A stretch of 64,000 nt of DNA from Podocnemis expansa (lineage: Eukaryota; Chordata; Testudines; Podocnemididae), in the NCBI GenBank assembly GCA_007922195.1, contig ML682029.1, positions 3,713,293-3,777,292 on the forward strand, in the 5' to 3' direction. Shown here one piece after another: positions 34,673 to 46,964 of this stretch. The translations under genes and the position numbers were made by a program. Every line of letters starts with the position of its first letter. Position 1 is the stretch's first letter. Below the pieces are notes generated by a model, which made no database searches, had not been told where the DNA came from, and saw only the letters and a list, made by a program, of their open reading frames with translations.

Positions 34673-37186
34673 TTGAAAATATCCCTTATAAATACATAAC
34701 ACACAAGTACCTGACAGCCTGCTAAAGTGTAGATTGCTTTCTATAGGCATCTCTTTTACAAAGTAGTATTATATCCTATAACTACATACTATATGCTTTT
34801 TATTTACTCCCTTCCATACTGTGAGTTTTGCATTTCAAGCATCTGACAAAGTGGGATTCTACCCACAAACACTCATGTGATAAATAAATTTGTTAGTTTT
34901 TTAAAGTGCTACAGAACTCTTTGTTTATTATACACTAAATAAATGTAAATAAACTAAATAAAATACTTGACATGCCTGCACTTTAAAGAACCCTGCTGTT
35001 GCTAGCCCACAGAAACATGTTCACAAAGACCCTTATTTACTGTTTTATCAGAAGAACAAGGTGAACACAAAACTATACAGTCTTTAGTTACTTTATCATA
35101 TAATATTTGCTCAGAATGTATCTTTGGAAAAACAGCCAATCTTGATTTAAAAATTTCCAGTGATTGAAAATCTACCACAACCCTTATGTTGATTTGATGG
35201 TTAATTACCCTGGGAGTTTAAAACAAAAACAAAAAAAAATTCCTTATTTTTAGTCTTAATTTTCCTAGCTTCAATTTGCAGTCTTTAAAATCGACTCATA
35301 TTTTTGTTTACTAGACTGAAAAGCCCTCGGTGACAAAATTTCTCTTCCCCATGTACTTACAACTTAGCCTACACGTATATCTAATGTTGTAGAAAACAAT
35401 CATATATTATGTTGTATTATCTAAATTATAGTATGTTATGCAATTACAAACAGTATCTTATTGTCTACAAGGAAAGGGCATCAACGCACAATGTTAATGT
35501 TGACATTTCCTGATTGTTGTGTGGAGAACTTTCCAACTTTACAGTTCCTTACATAGTCTTTAATGGAATTATTAATATAATAAAATTAAAATGTCCTACG
35601 TGTGATCTAAGGAAATTAATGCAAATGAACTATAAAAATGTGGATACAAGGAGCATTTTCTAATTTAGGAAATTAGGAAAAAATCATCATTAGGAAGATT
35701 TCACTAATGAATGCAAGGCGTGTTTTTCCAGCTGAGCACTGGCAACCTCTCAAAGCTTAATTAACATTATCGGTTGCTCCCTTAAGTGCCAGACCATATG
35801 TTTACCTGTTTGTTTATACAGTACTTCTTACTGAATACAGAGGTTTACAGAAGTGTCTGTCTCCAGCACTGAACTCACATACATACCCATAAATACCAGG
35901 ACTGGACCTATGTCTGTGTTAGAAGGGATGCCAAACATGGGATGCCTTCTGGCAAAACAAGTGTGCTTTTCAAAATACCCAATTACAGTCCACTCCTGCA
36001 AGATGCTAATTGCCTTTTGCTCCTTGAGAGCAATCAGCCCCATGGAGATGAAGCTCAGCATCTTTGAAGATCATGGCCATAGAGAGGAAGCCATTCTATC
36101 TGTAGAACAAACAAGGAGTCTGGTAGCACTTTTACAAAGTGGAATCTTCTCCCACAAAAGCTCATGTGATAAATAAATTTGTTAGTCTTTATAAGTGCCC
36201 CAGGACTCCTGGTTTGTTCTGATGGTCTAGACTAACAGACCCACCCCTTTAAAACTATTCTAACTGTAGGAATCCATCACTATGATCGTCTTCTACAAAT
36301 GTAGATTTCAGGATTACTAAAGGATGGGTCTAAGTCAGCAGGCATATTTGTGTTCAGGTGCCCAAATAGGTGGTTGGATGCAAACACAGGCTTTTGGGAA
36401 CTTAAGTTGAGTGCCCATATCTAGACCCAAATAATAAAATTCTGCATATCTGCTGCACCATTCATCTAGTAGTTCAAAGCACTTTTCAGACTTTTATGAG
36501 TTAAGCCTCACAACATCCTTGGGAGGTAAGCAAATAATAGTCCCATTTTACGGATGAGAGATGAAGCAGAGATGTCACACAGAAAGACAGAGGAAATGCA
36601 GGAAATAGGCTCAAGATCTGACTCTCAGTTCTGTGCTTTAAGCAATAGTCAACACCTGTCCCTGCCAAATGCAGAACTGGACAGAATTCCATAAATGTAA
36701 GCTTGAAAATGTGGCTCTGTGCATGTAAATGGTGCTCTGGTTTGCAAAGTAAAGCTATTTCACTCACAATAGGATGCCAACACTGTGAAGGGAAAAAGTA
36801 AATAGTGTAGAAAGAAGATAACTTTTAGAGCTCTCTTCTCCCTCTAGAGATTTTTAAATTGCCTTTGGATATTGATAGAGTTTTTGCATCTTTCATTTAT
36901 GGTGCAAATGGCCATCTGCTTCAACAGATTGTTTAAAAGAAACAGAGCTGTGGGCAATCTGTCTCAGAGCTTCAAGGTGAGCAACTAACTTCATTTCATA
37001 ATCAATTCAACCAAGCAAGATATGCCTAATTTCCAGGCTGACAACATTACACAGAATGCCTATTCTTTGTTACACTGATTTAAAGGTGGAAGAGGGACGG
37101 ACAGATGCTCCATGGAACGTAACAACATATTCTGCTTTACCTGAGTGCCACCTACCGGACCAGATGTGAACTGAAGATAAGGTTAC
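34673..37186. other. LRGUK intron with Penelope-like tails and a MIR-like SINE
   Basis: Plus-strand Penelope-like tails lie at 34838-34927 and at 36108-36245, the latter with a short inverted head (AACAAACAAGGAGTCTGGTA). A MIR-like SINE lies at 36455-36660 (CATTTTACGGATGAGAGATG). The rest is AT-rich and unrecognised. Confidence 0.7.
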
Positions 37187-37293
37187 CTGTCAAAGATCCT
37201 CTGTGGCTGAATCATGCTATACATAACATGGGTCATATGATCTCTTGCAGCAACTACTTCTGGAGGAGGATCATACTTATTCACAGCGGCAAC
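37187..37293 (-). CDS. LRGUK: LRGUK exon: linker between LRR and kinase domains
   Basis: The exon is 35 codons plus two bases, from VAAVNKYDPPPEVVAARD to QPQRIFD, with a CAAACAG acceptor and a GTAACC donor. The VNKYDPPPEVVAA stretch is characteristic of LRGUK and was a main identifier of the gene. It forms a conserved linker between the LRR cap and the guanylate-kinase fold. The split codon completes as Ser in the next exon. Confidence 0.95.
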
Positions 37294-39294
37294 CTGTTTG
37301 CAGATTTAGAGGCAAAGGAAAGCAGAAGTGATGTCCTTGTTCATACCTGCAATACCCTGAATAAAATAATCTGTTTTGTAATTAAGAGAAGTAATTATTG
37401 TATCCAACTTGTCTCTGCTCGCTTGACTGTATAAAGCTATTCCAGAAATTTAAACTCAGCTCAATAGATACATGGAAAGCATCCAAAGCTAACTCACCAT
37501 CTCCCTTAATTTATTCTGTTTTTTCTTGGATGGAAGGATAAGGTGAAGGGAAGCAGGTCATCTCATAAAGTACACATTCATTTTGTTTATTATTTCCATT
37601 ATTCATTACTTTTTCTCTTGGGAGTGCTTGTGAAAAATGCCAGGTTGAAAGTCAAAAGATAAAAATCATTCATTTATTTTCCAGAAAAGGGAAAGTATGG
37701 GTACCAGCAATGCAAACTCTAGCCACGGTGGTCCTGAAAATGTATTTCATGTAGGAGGGAACAGGGAGTTCTATCTCCAAGTCCTTCTCATTCTTCTCCA
37801 TTTTACTGAAACTTCTAGCCATGTTACTGATCAGTGGATATTTTTTATGAAGACAGCAACTCATTAGAAAATAGATAAAAAGCAACTAACTTGTTCCATA
37901 CAGGCCACCAAACCCCACCTCTCAACTGCTTGCCCTTTTGGCTACTCCATTCCAGGCAGATTTAGGGACTCACTATACTTGCTTGGGAACCATATTTAAA
38001 AACAGTTCTAATTCCGGTAACAAGGCAGAAGATGACAACCTAAGAACCATCATTAAGGGAAGTTTTCCGGAAAAGGCTCAACCTAGGCTATGAAACCATT
38101 AATCCTTATAGTTCTACTATGGTTTTAACCCCTGTATTCTCATCCCTTATAAATAGAAGTCACATTTAAATACTTCTAAATACAACTGCAAAGTATAAAA
38201 GGAGCCATCTAGAAGCAAAATTTTACCATGTTACCACCAGGCTCTCTCAAAAATCACATCCTAATTAATAAAAACTGCTACCACCGCTGTCCTTAAAGGG
38301 GGCAAACAGGGTGACCGCCCAGGGGCCCAGGCCCTGCAGTTCTGCAGGACCCCACTGCCACGCTGCCCCCCACAATGCCTTAAATAGCAAGCTGAAGGCA
38401 AGAGACAGGGCAGGAGCAGGAGCTCTGCCTCTGAGGCGGCCTACCCCATCTCTAAGGTGGAGCAGCTGGCAAAGAGGTGAGGCAGGAGTGCAGAGTCTGA
38501 CCTCTGGGCTGGCCTGCTCCAGCGCCCCTCCCCTGGGACAGCCCTGACCGCTAAGAGAATTACTCCTGTTTTTATAGCTTTCAGACAGTTCATTTTGCAG
38601 TACAAAGACTAGTCTTTACTGACATATCAGTTTAAACTTCCTGATCAACAGCTTAGGTCTGTGAATATGAAGACCTCCTCAGCTGACCAGAAGTTGACCC
38701 CTGAACACTATCCTGGAACTGGGATAGCGCTGAGTGGAAGGCAGTCCCCTCCCTTTGACTCAGTACAGTGGGAGGCAGGAAGTCAAATGCAGATACACGA
38801 GTAATTTTAAGTAATCTGTGTATCTCTATTCGACAGCCACCAAAAAAGGCAGGGAGTTTAGTGCTGCTTCAAAATACCTTAAGAAAATACGACTACTTAT
38901 CAGTAACAGGGATTACATCATCAACGTACTTTATAAATAAATATCAACTAATGAATCTAAATTACTAACTCAGGACTGCAATGACTGTTAGACTCTACAT
39001 TTTATTATGAAATATAATCATTATGTAAGATTTGTATGTTGATAAACTACAGTTGCTTCAACAATACAGCAGATATATCATCAGACGTCAGTGTCCTAAC
39101 AGCAAAACTAAGCTGAAATGATATAGTAGTTGGTGTCTGTCTAAGGAACCTTCTTTCCCCTTTACCTAAGCAATGTTTATCTGTGTATTAATATTTATGA
39201 AAATAACGTCTATTTAGCAGCTTTGTCCAGAAAGAAACAGGATTATTTAGCAGCACTCCAGAACTATATGATGTTTCCAACACATATCATATAC
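37294..39294. other. LRGUK intron
   Basis: A GC-rich block at 38298-38550 looks like another short DNA-transposon-derived sequence, but I cannot define its ends. Nothing else is recognised. Confidence 0.5.
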
Positions 39295-39381
39295 CTTTTC
39301 TTCCACTTTAATCTTTTTGCAATCCAGTTCTGTTAGTCGGAGCAACATGAAAATCACCAACAGCCAATACTCTTTTTGTTC
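39295..39381 (-). CDS. LRGUK: LRGUK exon: LRR C-terminal cap
   Basis: The exon is 29 codons, phase 0 to phase 0, from EQKEYWLLVIFMLLRL to KKIKVEEK, with a CTACCAG acceptor and a GTATAT donor. The sequence YWxxVIxxLxxLxxLDxxxI is the classic LRRcap that closes SDS22-like repeat domains. A Penelope-like tail has inserted about 90 bp upstream of this exon in transcription order (39473-39580) without touching the splice acceptor. Confidence 0.94.
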
Positions 39382-39472
39382 CTGGTAGAAAGAAGAGAAA
39401 CATTCAATTGTTTTCACTTTCATATTTAAATTCAGATAGGCAAGACTATCCCAAAGGCCATTTTATCATGTA

Positions 39473-39580
39473 AGTTCACCCATCTTCGAAGCATCTGAGG
39501 AAGTGGGATCTTCTCCCACGAAAGCTCATGCAAAAAATAAATCTGTTAGTCTTAAAGTGCCACGCAACTCCTTGTTGTTT
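39473..39580 (+). repeat. Penelope-like 3' tail
   Basis: Nearly identical to 8869-8978 (TAAGTTCACCCATCTTCGAA through TGCCACGCAACTCC). Only tail sequence is present, without coding sequence. Confidence 0.8.
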
Positions 39581-40780
39581 TTTCATTTTATCATGGTATC
39601 TTTTAACGTCACCATGAAAGATCTCCTTGTGTTGTATAAAGCTGTCATTTCCCCCATCACTGAAATGCAGCCAACTCTAGAATGAAACTAGAAAGGTGTT
39701 TAACAGCAACATTATAGAACAGTTTGGGCAAGAAATTGAAAAATAATACCACACCCAACTGAAAAGGTACAGGGAACCTATGTGAACAGAAAGTAATTAT
39801 CCATATTGGAATTAGATGATAACCCATGGCTAATACCACTAATCCTGAAAGAAGTGTTATGGAAACTTCTCTTTAAAGTTGCAATATAAAATAGAGTCAC
39901 TATGCATGCTTATAAATCACTTAAAATAAGTCTGATCTATAACAAAAATAACAATTAAATGGGAAGCTGACATCTTGACAACCTGCTGAAGCATATTAAT
40001 TCTGAGAAAAAAGTCAGGTCCTGTTAAAACATTGAAATTCAAAGACAGTCTCAAAGCTGTTTTAAGATAATTGTTGTTTATTTTTCAAAAGTAATTGAAA
40101 ATCCTGTAAATGAACTGGAGCAGACACACACAGACACGCACACACTCTTTAAGGGCATCAAATTCCGCCCTCAGGAGCTTTGTCTACTGTCATATAAAAA
40201 GGCTAGGTGTGTCATTTCAATGAGGCAAGGGGTACAACTGGTCCCCTGACCTTTGTTTGCCCCCCCCCCAACTTTCCATGTCCCTATGCTCCACTTCCCC
40301 TTACCAACATCCACAACTTCGAAGGACATAATCTAATCACAAATAATGTTCCATGTGCATTGCCCACCCCCTGCTGCAGAGTGCTCCAAAGTCAGGAAGA
40401 GGTGTGTCTTTCAGACATTTCTTCATGTTCTCTGCATTGTGTATGACAACAGATTAGTTTCCATAAAGTCCTTATGAAAATCAACAGTTATCTTGAACTA
40501 GGAGGGAAAAGTTAAGTTTTAATATTTCTTCCCCTAGACACAGGAAATCACTGCAAAGTTCAAAGAGTATCTAAAATCATAAAAACGAGATGCCAGGACT
40601 TTTAATCTTCAGCATCATCCAGGACAAGTTATAAACACATGGTGTACAAAGTCAAGACATAAGATTTTACTCCCCTTTGAAGGTTTCTGTCATTGATAAA
40701 CGAACTGTTTTAGCTCATTAATCAGGAAAGGTTGTAGGACCTTTGAATGAGAAACAAGTCTATCAGAAAGAAAGAAAGAA
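39581..40780. other. LRGUK intron
   Basis: Nothing is recognised apart from a short (CA)n-like tract near 40125-40145. Confidence 0.5.
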
Positions 40781-40784
40781 GATG

Positions 40785-40975
40785 CTGATTCCAAGGACAG
40801 ACAAGGTGGCTGAGGTAATATCTTTTATTTGGCCAGCTTCTATTGGTGAAACAGACAACATTTTTGAGCTTACACAAGAAGAACTTTGTCATAAATTCAA
40901 AAGCTTCTCTCTCCCACCAACAGAATCTGATCCTGTAAAAGATATTCCCTCACCTTGTATCCTGGGGACAACATT
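40785..40975. repeat. Foldback repeat of a second Penelope-like tail type
   Basis: The left arm (40785-40855, GACAAGGTGGCTGAGGTAAT, ATCTTTTATTTGGCCAGCTT) and right arm (40908-40972, ending AAAGATATTCCCTCACCTTG) are reverse complements. Between them lies TTGAGCTTACACAAGAAGAA. The 48.76-kb repeat has the same core. The layout of inverted head plus tail mirrors the short copies of the main Penelope-like family. Confidence 0.65.
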
Positions 40976-41223
40976 GCTACAAAACAATTCAGGGAACAGG
41001 CAGTTTTAAAAGGTGGGTTAGATCCAGCTGCCACTGAAGTTAATGGGATCCTTTCCATTGACTTCAGTGAGAATTGAAGCCAGGCCCCAGAGCTTTTCAG
41101 TATTATCTGAAGGTCATGCCCTGTATCTATTCTGTCCCATGTATTTCTTTAACTCTTGCACATAGAATGAACTCTTCACAACAAGTGCAGTTTCGGCTAC
41201 CTGTTTGTGTACCTCTTTCTTAC

Positions 41224-41304
41224 CTGTACTGGATTCCTTAACAGATTGAGCTCCCTGAGAAGAGGCAGATCTTCAATATATTCCAGCTCACCCAGTTCAG
41301 AAAT
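41224..41304 (-). CDS. LRGUK: LRGUK exon: last leucine-rich repeat
   Basis: The exon is 27 codons, phase 0 to phase 0, with acceptor AACTAG and donor GTAAGA. It begins ISELGELEYIEDLPLL and ends RELNLLRNPVQ, the final LRR with the typical LNLLxNPxx end that precedes an LRR cap. It lies 8.8 kb downstream of the 50.1 kb exon in transcription order. Confidence 0.94.
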
Positions 41305-41959
41305 CTAGTTATTCACAGAAAAATGATATCAGTAAAAAGCCATATAAGGTAAGAAAGCTATAAGGAAAAGCATCTCAGTGCTAAACTGTAAAATGCAGAT
41401 ACTTATTGGTGCTGGCATGAGGGATGCTGGTAATGCTGCACACCCTCTGGCTTCACATGGCTTCCATTATATACAGGGTTTAGTTTTCAGCACCTCCACT
41501 ATCAAAATTGTTGTAGCACCCTGGACTACACCAATCAAACATGTACACATTTTCTGGCATGCAGTAACAGAGTTCTTCCCACAAAATTCCAGTATCTTCC
41601 ATAACAGTACCCAGAGCTGTAATATGATGATTCGGCACCCTAGGCGCATTCCTATCGGAACACGCCCTTGCCATTAGGGGCGCTTGGGGCTGGCACCGCA
41701 AAACGCACCCTTTAATAGAGTGGCTCTATTGAGCTGCTCCGGCACGCCTGTGGCAAAGCTCCAGCGCTGTAGTTACAGCCCTGATATTAACTTGTTGAGA
41801 CAAAACTGAATGGTTATTTTAAACGACATAGCTCTCTCCAACCTTTTGCACAGTACCTTGCCAAACCCTACAGTGCCCAATTTTTTTTTTTAATGTAGAT
41901 TCCAGACTAAAAGAAAATATACAAACTACCAACATGTTTCAGACAGGCCATTAGACAGC
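41305..41959. other. LRGUK intron with a possible small DNA transposon
   Basis: A GC-richer block at about 41609-41787 has ends CAGAGCTGTAA and TTACAGCCCTG, which could be hAT-type inverted repeats. No target duplication is convincing. Nothing else is seen. Confidence 0.4.
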
Positions 41960-41992
41960 CATCATACTTACAGTACTGTTGGCTCAAGTGAA

Positions 41993-42450
41993 CTAGCCAG
42001 GCATTATCCAACATTTTTATGGCCAACTTAGAACAACACTTCCTCAGCGATCATCCCCAAGTGCCACTCCTCTACTTATGCTACACTGATGACATCTTCA
42101 TCATCTAGCCCCACAGAATGGAGGCCCTTGAGAAATTCCACTGAGATTACAACAATTTCCACCCTGCTATCAACCTCAGCCTGGACCACTCCATATGGGA
42201 GATCCACTTCTGGCACACTACAGTACAAATAAGTGACAGACACATAAACACCACCCTATACCAGAAATCTACCGATCGCTATACCTACCTACATCTTTCC
42301 AGCTTTCATCCGAGACACACCACATGATCCATTATTGACAGCCAAACCCTAAGATATAATCACATTTGACCCAGACAGAGAAAGACACTTTCAGGATCTC
42401 TATCAAGCATTCTTAAAATTACAATATCTACCTAGGGAAGTGAAGAAACA
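41993..42450 (+). pseudogene. Penelope-like reverse transcriptase, C-terminal part
   Basis: The catalytic motif reads YTDDIFII (near 42081), the YxDD box of Penelope-like RTs. It is followed by the thumb-like segment MEALEKFHxDYNNFHPAINL, HINTTLYQKSTDRYTYLHLS and SFHPRHT, all typical of the family. In-frame stops occur near 42107 and further on, so the frame is not functional. Confidence 0.85.
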
Positions 42451-42811
42451 GATTGACAGAACCAGACAGGTACCCAGAAGTCAACTACTAGAGAAGAAGC
42501 CCAACAAGGAAAACAATAAAAAGGCCACTCACTGGTCATTAAATACAGTCTCCAAGTCAAAACTCTCCAGCATATCATCAAAGCTCTACAGCCTATCCTA
42601 CAAGACAATCCCTCACCTACAGGCACCACCCCAATCTTAGGCACGTACTCTCCAGCAACTACAGACCATACAATAAAAACACTAAGGCAGGCACCCACCC
42701 CTGCAACAAACCTGGTTCTCTTCAAGTGATACCATCATAGGACCTAACCAAACCATCCACTACATCAGGGACTCATTCACCCACTCAGCTACCAATGTAA
42801 TATATGCTATT

Positions 42812-43108
42812 ATGTGCCAACAATGCCCCTCCGCCGTACACATTGGCCAAACTGAACCTGCTCTGTGCAAAAAAATAACTGGGCACAAATCAGATACAAA
42901 GAATGGTAATATTAAAAGACCAATGGGGGGACACTTCAGTCTCCCTGCACATTCTGTAGAAGATGTGACAGTTACAGTGCTTCAACAGAAACATGGTAAA
43001 ACCAGACTTCTGTGTGAAACTGCGGAGCTGAAATTCATATGCAAATTTGCCACCATTAGAATAGGTCTGGCTAGGGATTCGAAATGGCTCACTCATTACC
43101 AAAGATGA
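42812..43108 (+). pseudogene. Penelope-type GIY-YIG endonuclease domain
   Basis: An open stretch of 98 codons. It reads CQQCPS, HIGQTEPALCKKITGHKS (HIGQT replaces the usual YIGQT), GGHFSLPAHSVEDVTVTVLQ, then ETAELKFICKFATIRIGLAR with the conserved Glu. The family places a CxxC pair just before YIG, seen here too. This is the best preserved endonuclease copy in the window, but the RT upstream is broken. Confidence 0.85.
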
Positions 43109-43174
43109 TTTTCCCCATTGTTAACATTCTCACCTTCTCATCTGTTGTTCCAGACTGTTTGGATCAAAACAACT

Positions 43175-43400
43175 CGGGGGATTTTTAGCCTTCCTACATA
43201 GCATGGGACATGGTTCACCTGCTGGTTAATTCTCTGTATCTTAGAATCTTAAAATCATGATTTGAGGCCTTTAATAACTCAGCCATAGGTCAGAGGCTTA
43301 TTGCTGGAGTGGATAGAAGAAGTTTTGTGGCCTGCATTGTGCCGGGGGGGGGGTCAGACTAGATGCTCACACCAGTGCCTTCAGGCCTTAGAGTCTATGA
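43175..43400 (+). mobile_element. CR1 3' end nested in the Penelope-like tail
   Basis: The 3' part reads GGGTCAGACTAGATGCTCAC, then CCTTCAGGCCTTAGAGTCTA, a CR1-type 3' untranslated end. It contains a G9-10 run near 43345. It separates two blocks of Penelope tail that are contiguous in the 10.2-11.2 kb copy, so it inserted later. Confidence 0.75.
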
Positions 43401-43588
43401 GAACTTGCTTTGTTTGTTGAAAAAGACTGAACTGACCTGAGACATACCCTTCTCTGTATGTATTTCTTCACCTGACACACTACAGTTTCCATTTCATGTA
43501 CCTGACAAAGTGGGATCACACCCATGAAAGCTCATGTGATAAATAATTTTGTTAGTCTTTAAAAGTGCCACAGGACTCCCTGTTGGTA

Positions 43589-45530
43589 TAACCAGACAAT
43601 AGGGTGTCCTGAAAGACTGCAGCTTTTAGTCAATTCCTGTAAGTTTAGAGTCATACACAGAGAAAAATCTCCATTTCTGTAAAGGACTTTTTATTTTTTC
43701 ATTTGATGCCCAAAGCTAAGTCATAGTGGAGGATCTCACTGTGAAACCTGCATGGCTGGCTGCTTTTGAAGGCTGACCAAGCACAGCAACTGACAATTAA
43801 TAGAAGACATGTCATCACTTATCTATATACCATCTGTATTGACAAACAACACAAGATAGTGAATGATTCTAAATAGATATACTGACAGTGGATTTGTGTA
43901 TAAAATGACCACTAATCAGAAGTCATTCCACCCCTATTATCTGCAAGTAGTCAGTCGTGCACACAATTATCCATTTGTGTCTGCAATCATATTTGTTGCA
44001 TTCTCCCATATGGCTTTTTGAAGATCATTGCACATACACTTTTGCAGATAAGCCTGTTGTGCCCACTTTTGAAAAATTGCTTTTTAAGTCATCATTGTGG
44101 GAGCCAGTTAATATAAATCTTTTAAATCATTCTGTACTGTTTCAAAAATGTTATCTTTGCCTACTTATCAAGCACCCGTACAAAATAAAGTGAAATGTCT
44201 TTATAGAGTCCTGAACTGACACTGTGATTAATTGCAGGTTTGGTCTGTACCACTTCTGAATTGTGAATGATTTTATTAAATTGTATCATAAATCTACTGT
44301 GTCATGGAAAGCCTATAGGTATGTGGATCCACTCTTAATTAGTAGGTTGTGTCAGATCTCTTCTTGGCCAGAGCCAATGGTAAGTGATAGAGAATGATGG
44401 CACTGAATGATGGTCTATTCAAAGTTAAACATCTTGGGCTAAGGGGTTTGCTTGAGCTGGATGATGCAATAAATAAATTCATTAGTCTTTAAAAGAGCCA
44501 CAGGACTCCTTGTCTGTTTTTGCTGAAACAGACTAACATGGTTACCCCTGTGGAATTAGTCTATAAAGAGATTCACAACAGGGAAGGAGCAACTGAAACA
44601 GAGAGTCACTTTGCACCAAATTAAGATGAGGGGAGCTGCTCCGGGGGCAGGATAAGCAAGCAGGCAAAAGACCCTGCCTGCCTGAGAGAACACAGATGCT
44701 CCACCCAATGACACCCAAGTAAAGGATGAGCAGTGAAGGACATTACATCAAGTGTATTTTACCTTTTTGTGTGATCTGTATGTAGGGTAGTCACTCACAC
44801 ATTCCTGGAATACGGGACATATCAGCACTTCTGAGAGTGGAGATGGCATGCTTCCACCAACATGACCCCACCCCCTGTCACAATACCCTCACATGCATAT
44901 TGTACAGTGTGATGGCTAAGGGGCACCATTCAGAAAAAGCACACCATCTTCTCCCTGCCAACGTGATCTCACATGCATGATGTGCATGAGGTCACACCAG
45001 TGTGGGTAAAGCAGCATGCTTTCCATTATGGTGTCTCACAGCTGACACTGGATGATCATGTCTGGTTTTGTCTTAGCACTGGACAGGGGACAAACATTAC
45101 AAAAGCAGGACAGCCCCGTTTCAAACAGCCAGCCAGTCTTTACTCTCCTGTGCTTTGTATGATTAAATATAAAGAGAATAAAGTTGATAGACTGATCAAG
45201 TGTGTGTGTGCTTGCTATTTCAGACCTGCATGCCACCAAAAGAGAGAAACTAAAAGTGCCACACCTTTGGTTTGAGTTCTGGGAGCAGTCTGTGTATAAA
45301 TAATGGGGAGTGAGAAGGGTCAGCACAGCACCCAAAGCGGTAGAGAGTGAACACAGGTTTTCAGAGGGAGCGTCAGATGGTTCTACACCCTGACAAAGTG
45401 CCTAGGAACACCAGAACTCGTAGATTGGGGTGATGACTTCACTCCACTTGGGCTTCAGGAGTTTAACACACCCCAAGGGATCCAGAACTCAGAGGCTTGG
45501 ATTCATCTCCAGCAGGCTGAGCAGGTAGCT
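43589..45530. other. LRGUK intron with one Penelope-like tail
   Basis: A tail fragment lies at 44468-44555 (AATAAATTCATTAGTCTTTA, CAGACTAACATGGTTACCCC). The rest is unrecognised, including the ORF-bearing stretch 44973-45275. Confidence 0.55.
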
Positions 45531-45536
45531 ACAGCA

Positions 45537-45700
45537 GTGGTTCTCAACCACTGTGTCAGGGCACATTACTAAGTGTGTCATGGAGAGCCAGGGCAATGGC
45601 TGGAATTGGCCTGGTGGAGGAGGCCTGGTGTGTCCGGCAGGGTCACAATATGCTGCCAAGCATGTTGCAACCTGCACCAGGACCTCTGACAAATGCATTT
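45537..45700. mobile_element. hAT-type fragment (one end)
   Basis: It begins CAGTGGTTCTCAACCACTGT, a hAT terminal repeat related to the one at 46482. The other end is missing, apparently replaced by the CR1 copy that follows. Confidence 0.45.
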
Positions 45701-46185
45701 AGCTTCTCACAGGATTCAAAGAACACAGGCCAACTATTTCAGACATTTAAGCTTTCACTTAGTTGGAACTTTTCTGAAATTGAAGGATAGACTGAAAGCA
45801 TTAGGCTTATTTAGTCTGCAGAAGAGAAGATTGAGGGGGGATTTGATAGCAACCTTCAATTACTTGAAGGGATGCTCCAAGGAGGAGGGAGCTCGACTAT
45901 TCTCGGTAGTAACGGAGGACAGAACGAGGAGCAATGGTCTCAAGTTGCAGTTAGGGAGGTCAAGGCTGGATATTAGAAAAAACTTTTTTACTAGGCGAGT
46001 GGTGAAGCATTGGAATGAGCTGCCAAGGGAGGTGGTGGAGTCTCCATCTTTGGAGGTGTTTAAGGCCCGACTGGACAAAACCATGACTGGGATGGTTTAG
46101 TGGGAGTGGTCCTGCCTCTGGCAGGGGGTTGGACTAGATGACCTATGAGGTCCCTTCCAACCCTAGGATTCTACGATTCTATGAC
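45700..46185 (+). mobile_element. CR1 LINE, 3' end with ORF2 C-terminus
   Basis: The frame is open from about 45693 to the stop at 46098-46100. Segments [33 protein letters not shown] and [20 protein letters not shown] are the C-terminal end of CR1 ORF2. The 3' UTR follows with GGACTAGATGACCTATGAGG and ends in the CR1-type repeat GATTCTACGATTCTATGACT. The open frame over about 135 codons suggests a comparatively recent insertion. Confidence 0.9.
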
Positions 46186-46481
46186 TCTCAAAACAAAGCA
46201 ACTAAAAACAAGTTGCATGACACAGTTTTGGTCACCCGCCTTTACTGTTGAAACTGTGATGGATAGTGTTTGTGAGGTATTCAACCAACTGTCATACAAC
46301 TACTGATAACAGGACCTCCCTCCTGCACCACCTGATCTCTTCTTAGCTTCTGTAACACTCTTAATGATTTTCTCTTGAGATGCTAAAATCTTCTTGATCT
46401 TCCAGAGGAAAAATAAGTGTGTGAGTGAGTTCACCTGGAAATAAGTCATCTTCAGCGCAAGGAAGGCTGCTTGCTCTACAG

Positions 46482-46956
46482 CAGTGGTTCCTAACCTTTT
46501 GCAGACTGGGGAGCCCTTTTGTACCCCAAAAAATTTTACGGACCCCTTGTTCGTCATTGTGGCAGTGCTGCTGGCAGGATCCAGGCCACACAGCCAAAAT
46601 TTGGCCTGCACAGCCACAATCCAGGAGGGGAGCGGTAGCTGCTGCGGCCATGGCCCCCTTTGCCTCCCCATGCTGGCAAGTGGGGCTGCTGTGGCCATGG
46701 GTCCCAGACAGCCCCTGCAGAGGAATGGCGGCAGGCAGCCCCTGCAAAGGAATGAAACCAAACTGCCGCCGGCATCTGCAGCTGACGGCAACAGGCAGTC
46801 CTCTGCGTGCCCCACCCCACCCCCAACCAGGATCCAGCCCCAGCAGGGAGCATCAGAGCAACTGGGTCCTGGCCCCAGCCGAAGCAGTGTCGCAGGCCCC
46901 CTGGAACACGTATGTGGGCCCACAGGGGTCCGCAGACCCCAGGCTGGCAACCACTG
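46482..46956. mobile_element. GC-rich non-autonomous hAT-type element, 475 bp
   Basis: The left end CAGTGGTTCCTAACC and right end GGCAACCACTG are inverted repeats. A perfect 8-bp duplication CTCTACAG (46474-46481 and 46957-46964) flanks it. The long open frames inside on both strands are by-products of high GC. Confidence 0.9.
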
Positions 46957-46964
46957 CTCTACAG

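Larger units (their letters stand above)
41960..43588 (+). mobile_element. Penelope-like element with RT and endonuclease remnants
   Basis: This is the longest Penelope-like copy here. It runs from the middle of the RT (ALSNIFMANLEQHFL, then LYLCYTDDIFII) through the connector into a GIY-YIG endonuclease and the 3' tail (GGATCACACCCATGAAAGCT, TTGTTAGTCTTTAAAAGTGC). A CR1 3' end of about 225 bp is inserted in the tail (43175-43400). Several stops break the RT part. The 5' half is missing and the left border is approximate. Confidence 0.86.

Noticed and set aside
34147..34750. Frames of up to 173 codons on both strands
   Set aside because: GC-rich repeat with hAT-like ends; no domain and low complexity.
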